A DNA stretch of 64,000 nucleotides, from the NCBI RefSeq assembly GCF_000759475.1, contig NZ_CP009454.1:2542001-2606000 (forward strand). Reading direction: 5' to 3'. Below the pieces are notes generated by a model, which was not told where the DNA came from, searched no databases, and worked only from the letters and a program-made list of their open reading frames with translations. The DNA is from Pantoea rwandensis (lineage in GTDB: Bacteria > Pseudomonadota > Gammaproteobacteria > Enterobacterales > Enterobacteriaceae). Numbering within the stretch: position 1 is the first letter of the stretch; every line of letters starts with the position of its first letter. Below, piece by piece: positions 59,497 to 64,000 of this stretch. The translations under genes were made by a program, and so were the position numbers.

Positions 59497-59667
59497 TTAA
59501 CTCTGTGGTTGTCCGACGGGGCCTTTACCTAATGGCCCACCGGGCACCGACTCATTACTTGGGGCATGTGGGCGGCCATCGTTACCCACCGCAGGGCTTT
59601 CATGCTGGCATCCCGCCAATGTAACCAAACTCGCTATAATGAACATCCCGCCTAATAAATTTTTCAT
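59497..59667 (-). CDS. Small lipoprotein
   Basis: 56 residues: signal and lipobox (LVTLAGCQHE, Cys20), then a Gly/Pro-rich mature part (ESVPGGPLGKGPVGQPQS). CAGGAAA before the chosen ATG; the frame is open eight codons upstream. Function unknown. Confidence 0.75.
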   Translation of the reverse strand: MKNLLGGMFIIASLVTLAGCQHESPAVGNDGRPHAPSNESVPGGPLGKGPVGQPQS

Positions 59668-59967
59668 AATTTCCTGCCCATGGTAAAGCAACGATATGTT
59701 GCTAATTAAGCGTAGGGTTTTTATTTAATCTGTCAAAGTTCAGGAGCTAAATTTATTTTTTGATTTGAAATTTGGGTAAGGCCATTTAAACCCGTTCCAT
59801 ACGGGCATAAATTCGCTTTTCAGAATAAGTACCGTTCAATATGATATCATTACTGTTGGTATTGCTCCATCGCCTTAACGAAAGAGCTTTTTAACCGCAT
59901 GGCAGATAATTTGAGATAAGCAACGTATATGAGTGTTTGAGTTTCTGGTGAATGCTTATCAAGATAT

Positions 59968-60180
59968 TCAATCACCAGTAATTCTCTGCTTCATCTCGCG
60001 CTGATGCTTGTGATAGTCCTCGCCACACTCTGCAGAACAAAAAGCGGTGTTAGCCACAATTGCCTCATAAGTACACCAGATGCAGTTACCATTTCGGCTT
60101 ACCAGGCGCGGCTTACGGGCAGACAAAGAGGCCGCTAAATGCGCTTCTTCACGTTCCTGAGCCAGATCCACATCATCCAT
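59968..60180 (-). CDS. Zinc-ribbon small protein (phage type)
   Basis: 70 residues with an acidic N-terminus and a CIWC-x18-FCSAECGEDYHKH zinc-binding pattern, like DUF2116 and the DksA/TraR-like small proteins of P2-type phages. Likely prophage-derived; function unknown. Confidence 0.65.
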   Translation of the reverse strand: MDDVDLAQEREEAHLAASLSARKPRLVSRNGNCIWCTYEAIVANTAFCSAECGEDYHKHQREMKQRITGD

Positions 60181-60522
60181 TAATTAAAATCCTTATCATC
60201 AATATGTTGTATTACTAAGCGCTTTTCGGCCTGAATCATCAGATGCCATTCACTGCGCAGACGTTCAGCTTAGTTCAATTGTTGAGAATAAGCGGTTTAA
60301 CGCTTCAAATAATCTGAATTTGGTGATTTTTCATATAAACTCCCGACATTCAACATTCCTTCCCGGTTACGGATTTACCCACCGCCGAAAGGGGCTATTG
60401 AGGTCCTTTCCATACCGTATATCCATTATCAAATGCCCTACACGTCTAAATTCCTATAGCATTCAATCAGCTTACAAAGTCTCAAGCGGTACGGCTTGAA
60501 CAGCATCACCAACTCATCAATG
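60181..60522. other. Gap without a gene
   Basis: 342 bases, nothing recognised before the SOS box. Confidence 0.5.
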
Positions 60523-60538
60523 CTGTATGTAAATACAG
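60523..60538. promoter_or_regulatory. LexA (SOS) box
   Basis: CTGTATGTAAATACAG fits CTGT-N8-ACAG exactly with an AT-rich centre, 21 bases before the next gene. Confidence 0.85.
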
Positions 60539-60559
60539 TGGTAACGGGAGGGTTTCGAC

Positions 60560-60793
60560 ATGCCTCGCGACTACGAGATTATGATTGCTTTCAGGCAGGC
60601 GGTTAAACGCGATGCCGCTGGCCGTTATACCATCAGGACACTCGATTTTGTCGAAGAACTCAATAGTCTGAACTGGCGCTACTCGCTACGCGCCGCCAAC
60701 AAATGGATCGAAATGCACACAACGACCTTCAGGGATATTTCCCTTCGGGAGGGGGAGGAGAGGGCTTTCCAGGTGTTCAATCCCAACGGATGA
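60560..60793 (+). CDS. SOS-regulated phage-type small protein
   Basis: 77 residues: MPRDYEIMIAFRQAVKRDAAGRY, then ELNSLNWRYSLRAANKWIE and a FNPNG end. I recall such proteins from lambdoid prophages and genomic islands near umuDC-like genes but cannot give a function. GGGAGGG before the ATG. The perfect LexA box shows damage-inducible control. Confidence 0.7.
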   Translation: MPRDYEIMIAFRQAVKRDAAGRYTIRTLDFVEELNSLNWRYSLRAANKWIEMHTTTFRDISLREGEERAFQVFNPNG

Positions 60794-60963
60794 ACCGGTT
60801 ACAGGCTGAAACCCGCCAACATATCGGTGGTATTTTTGTTTACATAAAAAAAAGCATGAACCAGCCTTGAATCCGGTTCATGCAGAGTGCTGACTACTAA
60901 ATTTTAGTTTTTATTTGCCCGCTCTGATGCGTCGAGTCACCAGGGCGTGGGTCCCTACCGGGT

Positions 60964-61029
60964 TTACAACAGAAAGATAACCATCAGAACCAGCACGGTG
61001 GTGACAGCCGGTATAATCAGGTGTCGCAT
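60964..61029 (-). CDS. Tiny membrane peptide, copy 1
   Basis: 21 residues, a single hydrophobic helix (MRHLIIPAVTTVLVLM...). AGGAGA seven bases before the ATG gives strong support for translation. A diverged copy is at 63744. Comparable in size to toxin or accessory membrane peptides; no antisense RNA was identified. Confidence 0.6.
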   Translation of the reverse strand: MRHLIIPAVTTVLVLMVIFLL

Positions 61030-61576
61030 GTTCAATCTCCTGTGTGTCATAACACGAGAATTTGAATCGATGAAAACCTGCCAACATCCACCACGAACCG
61101 CTAAATTGATAATGTCAGCCTGATGGAAACTCCTGAATTTTACTGCCTGCAGAGCGCAGGGCATGTATTTCAAAAAAACGTTCAGAAACTTTGACAAGCC
61201 TATCGTGAGCACGGTGATAGCCACAATATTCAGTATGACAACGGATCCTGGTGAAAAATCTATAAGTCACCTCAGCCAACCAGACGGTACACAGTCAAAA
61301 TACGAAGCCATGCCGGTAGCATGTCGGTCATCACTGAAATCACCAAGGCTGCGTACTGATGATTCACCTACTGAGCACGCTCCATTTTTGTCCCAGCGTT
61401 CCCGCACAGGCATTTTGCTCACTAAGCGTAATGCACATTTCAGAGACTAAAAGCGTAGCCGAAGAACGAAGTCAGGGGTTTTACATGGAGTTGAAATAGA
61501 CTGTAAGCCTCCATGCCGAAACGCCACTCCTGTGGGCTGCCCGTTATCAACCGCGTGGTGCAGGGGGGAGTAAGCT

Positions 61577-61685
61577 AAAAAAAGCCCGCACAAGGCGGGC
61601 CAAAAAGCAGTGGCTAAGGAATGTCTCTCTCGTATGAAACGCATCCTGTGTGCAGTGCTGCCAGTCAACGACTGGCCCTCATACC
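61577..61685 (-). ncRNA. Candidate small RNA
   Basis: Minus-strand segment with a 5' hairpin (GCCAGTC/GACTGGC, 61660-61676) and a Rho-independent terminator (GCCCGC/GCGGGC plus seven T, 61577-61600). A -35-like TTAACA and a weak -10 lie upstream. No coding frame with a ribosome site. Matches no RNA I can name. Confidence 0.4.
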
Positions 61686-61999
61686 ATAGTCCATTAATTT
61701 GCGGGTGGTAGGATGTGTTAACGAAAGCGATAAAATTCCAGTAATTTCTAATAAAGCATACTGATTAACAATCAAAAAACTTAAATTCAGAGAATTAACC
61801 GAAGCGGCCAGCGCTTATTGCTGATTATATCTTGTTTAAGACGGCCTAAATGTGCTCAAAAACTATCATTTTCGCGCTCATGATTTCCGCCCCAGCAGAC
61901 AGAAACACTCCGTACACCTGAAATTAAATCCCCTTTACCCACAACACCATTGGAAAAAGTCTTCATGCCCGCCTTGATCGATTGTGCTGTGTACTATTA
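61686..61999. other. Gap without a gene
   Basis: 314 bases between the RNA candidate and the umuD SOS box; nothing recognised. Confidence 0.5.
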
Positions 62000-62015
62000 C
62001 TGTTTATATGTACAG
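62000..62015. promoter_or_regulatory. LexA (SOS) box of umuDC
   Basis: CTGTTTATATGTACAG fits CTGT-N8-ACAG exactly, 20 bases before the umuD start, as in intact umuDC operons. Confidence 0.88.
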
Positions 62016-62035
62016 CTCTTATCAGGGCAATTTTT

Positions 62036-62457
62036 ATGGAGTTTTTTAGACTAGCGGAAATCCGCGCCATTCTGAAGTTACCGCTTTTTATTGCCAGAGT
62101 CCCGTGTGGCTTTCCTTCGCCTGCTCAGGACTATGTCGAACAGCGGTTAGACCTTAATAATCTGCTGGTCAGCCATCCCAGTTCGACCTACTTCATCCGG
62201 GTCAGTGGTGATTCTATGATCGAGGGTGGTATTAACGATGGTGACATGCTAGTGGTAGACAGCTCTGTCAGCGCGGAGCATGGGATATCATCGTGGCAGC
62301 GATTGCCGGCGATTTCGCCGTGAAGCAACTGATGATCCGGCCATTCCTGCATCACAAACCCACGAATGCTGCACACGTCATTATCCCGATCCCCGATGCT
62401 GATTAGTTTGAGATCTCCGGTGTGGTCAGACACTCCATTAAGGCGATGGGCCGTTAA
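62036..62457 (+). pseudogene. umuD: umuD with frameshift and nonsense mutation
   Basis: Starts [18 protein letters not shown] and carries the autocleavage serine region ([20 protein letters not shown]) of UmuD. At 62282-62284 one base is missing (GGGATATC for GGGGATATC); restoring it gives [20 protein letters not shown], with the catalytic lysine, up to a TAG at 62404-62406, after which FEISGVVRHSIKAMGR completes the protein. Two lesions, so no functional UmuD' can be made. Its TAA overlaps the umuC ATG, the native arrangement. Confidence 0.9.
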
Positions 62458-62987
62458 TGTTTGCCTTGGTGGATGCGAACTCCTTCTACGCCAGTTGCGA
62501 GACAGTGTTCAGACCTGATCTGCGTGGTAAGCCGGTGGTGATGCTGTCGAATAACGATGGCTGCGTCATCGCGCGATCGGCAGAAGCGAAAGCTCTGCAA
62601 CTGCCTATGGGGGCACCGTACTTCAAGCTCAAGGATGAGTTCAGACGTCATAAGGTCCATGTGTTTAGCTCGAATTATGCGCTGTATGCGGACATGAGCA
62701 ACAGGGTGATGACGACGCTGGAAGACATGGCGCCGTCCGTCGAAATTTACTCGATCGACGAAGCATTTATGAACCTGACCGGGGACCGTAACTGCCGCGT
62801 ACTGGAGGACTACAAACCACAGGCCAACAGTGATGCGCTGATGCGAGTTGTTGACGGCCTTAACCAGAGCGGGAAGGGGAAATTGGGGTTTGCAGGACAG
62901 GGAATGCAGAAAACATGGGCCATGAAGCGGGAAATGTTGTCCCCGGCGTACACAACCCGCTTTTCGGACCTGCCCGTTGCGAGGTGA
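62457..62987 (+). pseudogene. umuC: umuC with a large in-frame internal deletion
   Basis: 176 codons where UmuC has about 420. Residues 1-114 are the catalytic palm start (DANSFY with D6, SNNDGCVIARS, YSIDEAF with D101/E102). After NCR at 112-114 the sequence jumps to a UmuC C-terminal end (NSDALMRVVDGLNQSGKGK, then MKREMLSPAYTTRFSDLP). Fingers, thumb and little finger are gone, so no polymerase V activity is expected. The frame is kept across the deletion, so a truncated protein may still be made on SOS induction. Confidence 0.9.
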
Positions 62988-63102
62988 CGTTTTGACTAAA
63001 TCCTCTGCAGCAGCTGCTACCCACAAGCTCAACATGTTATTTGTTTAAGTTTCAGGGGCGGACCTGCATCATTGATGAACGACTCCGGCCCGAGATGGGG
63101 AT

Positions 63103-63294
63103 ATGGTTTTGCTGGATATGTCACTGATGTATGAGTGGGGAAACCTATACACACATCCACACCGGGTAATAACGGATGAAGGATTGATTCTGGAAGAAAA
63201 TTTACTGGAAGATATGGCTATCCTTGGCGTTGTAACGCATGAGGTCACGGCCATAAAAGGGCAAGATGGATCGCCAATCTGGTGCAGTAAATAA
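63103..63294 (+). CDS. Hypothetical protein (possible fragment)
   Basis: 63 residues, MSLMYEWGNLYTHPHRVITDEG... No family recognised and no strong ribosome site; the stop is followed at once by a hairpin. May be the remnant of a larger gene. Confidence 0.35.
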   Translation: MVLLDMSLMYEWGNLYTHPHRVITDEGLILEENLLEDMAILGVVTHEVTAIKGQDGSPIWCSK

Positions 63295-63296
63295 AA

Positions 63297-63322
63297 AGCC
63301 CGGGAGAATCCAGTCACCCGGG
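63297..63322 (-). terminator. Hairpin terminator reading on the minus strand
   Basis: GCCCGGG/CCCGGGC hairpin with T5 on the minus strand; would stop transcripts coming from the membrane peptide at 63744. Confidence 0.6.
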
Positions 63323-63743
63323 CGGCATCAATGTATGCCAAACATTTCCAATAAGAGTTGTGTCGTCTAAACAGGGAAGTAAAAGGCGACCTATTGAAAA
63401 TAGACTGGAACTGATTAAACGCTAGCGAAGCGGCAATAAAGAGTGAGAAAAGTTGATGTTTTGACATTTGATGGTGGCTGGAAGAAGGTGATTCGGTTAG
63501 GGGGGCAGTGCAAAAAAGTCAAAAGAAAGACACTCAAAGCGCTAGATAAGATAATTCGGATAGAGAATCCTTTGACTTTAACTGAAGTAATCTTGTGCGA
63601 ACATTAACAGCATGAAAATTGACTTTTCATTGAGGTTTACAGGCTTTGACGCAAAAAAACACAGAATGCCCTTGAGTTCAGCCTGTGCGGAGAGTGTCTG
63701 GTATTCATTTATCTTATTTTTTGTTCTGCCAAGATAAGACGTT
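63323..63743. other. Gap without a gene
   Basis: 421 bases. A 132-codon open frame on the minus strand (63069-63467) shows no family pattern. Confidence 0.45.
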
Positions 63744-63836
63744 TTACCACATCATGGGAATCCATTGTGCCTGGATCAGAAAAATTATTGCAAGCAAAAG
63801 CACCGTCGTTAACGCAGGAATCGTCAGGTATCTCAT
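63744..63836 (-). CDS. Tiny membrane peptide, copy 2
   Basis: 30 residues: the same hydrophobic helix as the peptide at 60964 (MRYLTIPALTTVLLL...) plus a nine-residue tail ending WIPMMW. CAGG lies upstream of the ATG. Nothing is recognised from here to the right edge of the window. Confidence 0.5.
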   Translation of the reverse strand: MRYLTIPALTTVLLLAIIFLIQAQWIPMMW

Positions 63837-64000
63837 ACGGACCTGTTTTCTCATTCAGGAGGAATTTTATTTACCGACAACTGTAGACCATGCAGGAAGA
63901 AAGATCGCACTACGGGTGAGTTCAATAGCGGGCAAATTTTGGGATAATGATTGTACTTTCGGATATCACGCATCTTACATTTTATTGCATGTAGTGATGC

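Noticed and set aside
61163..61450. 95-residue plus-strand frame
   Set aside because: Atypical composition, no ribosome site, no family pattern.
62454..63035. 193-residue minus-strand frame
   Set aside because: Opposite to the umuC remnant, whose motifs are clear.
63069..63467. 132-residue minus-strand frame
   Set aside because: Crosses a terminator hairpin and resembles nothing.
1..64000. CRISPR arrays, tRNA or rRNA genes, intact insertion sequences
   Set aside because: None recognised by reading; no direct-repeat array or complete transposase seen.

Overview
The window reads as a chromosomal segment of an Erwiniaceae bacterium, most likely Pantoea or a close relative. Genes at 5.7-35.3 kb are close homologues of Escherichia coli genes in recognisable blocks: rnb, fabI/sapFDCBA, pspF/pspABCD-ycjXF-tyrR-tpx-ycjG-mpaA, and mppA/zntB/fnrS/ttcA. 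They are interspersed with genes E. coli lacks, such as the rpfF quorum-signal synthase. Genus is inferred from recalled protein similarity only.

Layout. 0.1-7.6 kb: a convergent rpfF / rpfR(pdeR) pair (BDSF-type signal synthase and its PAS-GGDEF-EAL receptor), a CstA-family transporter with its small YbdD-like partner, and RNase II. 7.7-14.3 kb: ydeP-type molybdopterin oxidoreductase, a glucoside-type PTS EIICB, a broken LysR regulator and a CMD-family protein. 14.5-20.7 kb: fabI and the sapABCDF peptide-uptake operon. 20.9-21.0 kb: the iron-responsive sRNA RyhB with a Fur box. 21.3-28.4 kb: pspF with a decayed partial copy of its 3' end, the sigma54-dependent pspABCD-ycjX-ycjF operon, and tyrR. 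28.4-35.3 kb: tpx, the murein-peptide genes ycjG/mpaA/mppA, zntB, the FNR-activated sRNA FnrS, a proline-rich mini-protein and ttcA.

At ttcA the conserved backbone stops. The start of ttcA carries a Rac-prophage-like attachment core. Directly beside it lies the C-terminal remnant of a tyrosine integrase whose catalytic tyrosine codon is now a stop. Everything from about 35.3 kb to the right edge is an accessory region: AT-rich in places, with long empty stretches, many tiny genes and several pseudogenes. Its right end still carries SOS-box phage-type genes, including a frameshifted umuD and an internally deleted umuC.

The most unusual part is 37.9-50.5 kb. It holds a BLUF-EAL blue-light receptor (BluF) surrounded by about twelve small single-domain proteins of the YcgZ / YmgA / AriR(YmgB) type. 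In E. coli these are four genes in one operon that BluF de-represses through BluR. Here they are multiplied and scattered as single genes on both strands. No bluR is visible, but an MlrA/BluR-like inverted repeat lies upstream of the ycgZ copy and a weaker one of the same geometry lies upstream of bluF. A GAF-(degenerate GGDEF)-EAL phosphodiesterase and a chemoreceptor follow. With rpfR this gives three EAL-domain proteins in the window, suggesting a light/temperature- and c-di-GMP-linked surface-behaviour island in an old prophage scar. The rest of the island includes cytoplasmic alpha-amylase, tandem YgdR-type lipoproteins, phage-type zinc-ribbon and SOS genes, and two copies of a very small membrane peptide.
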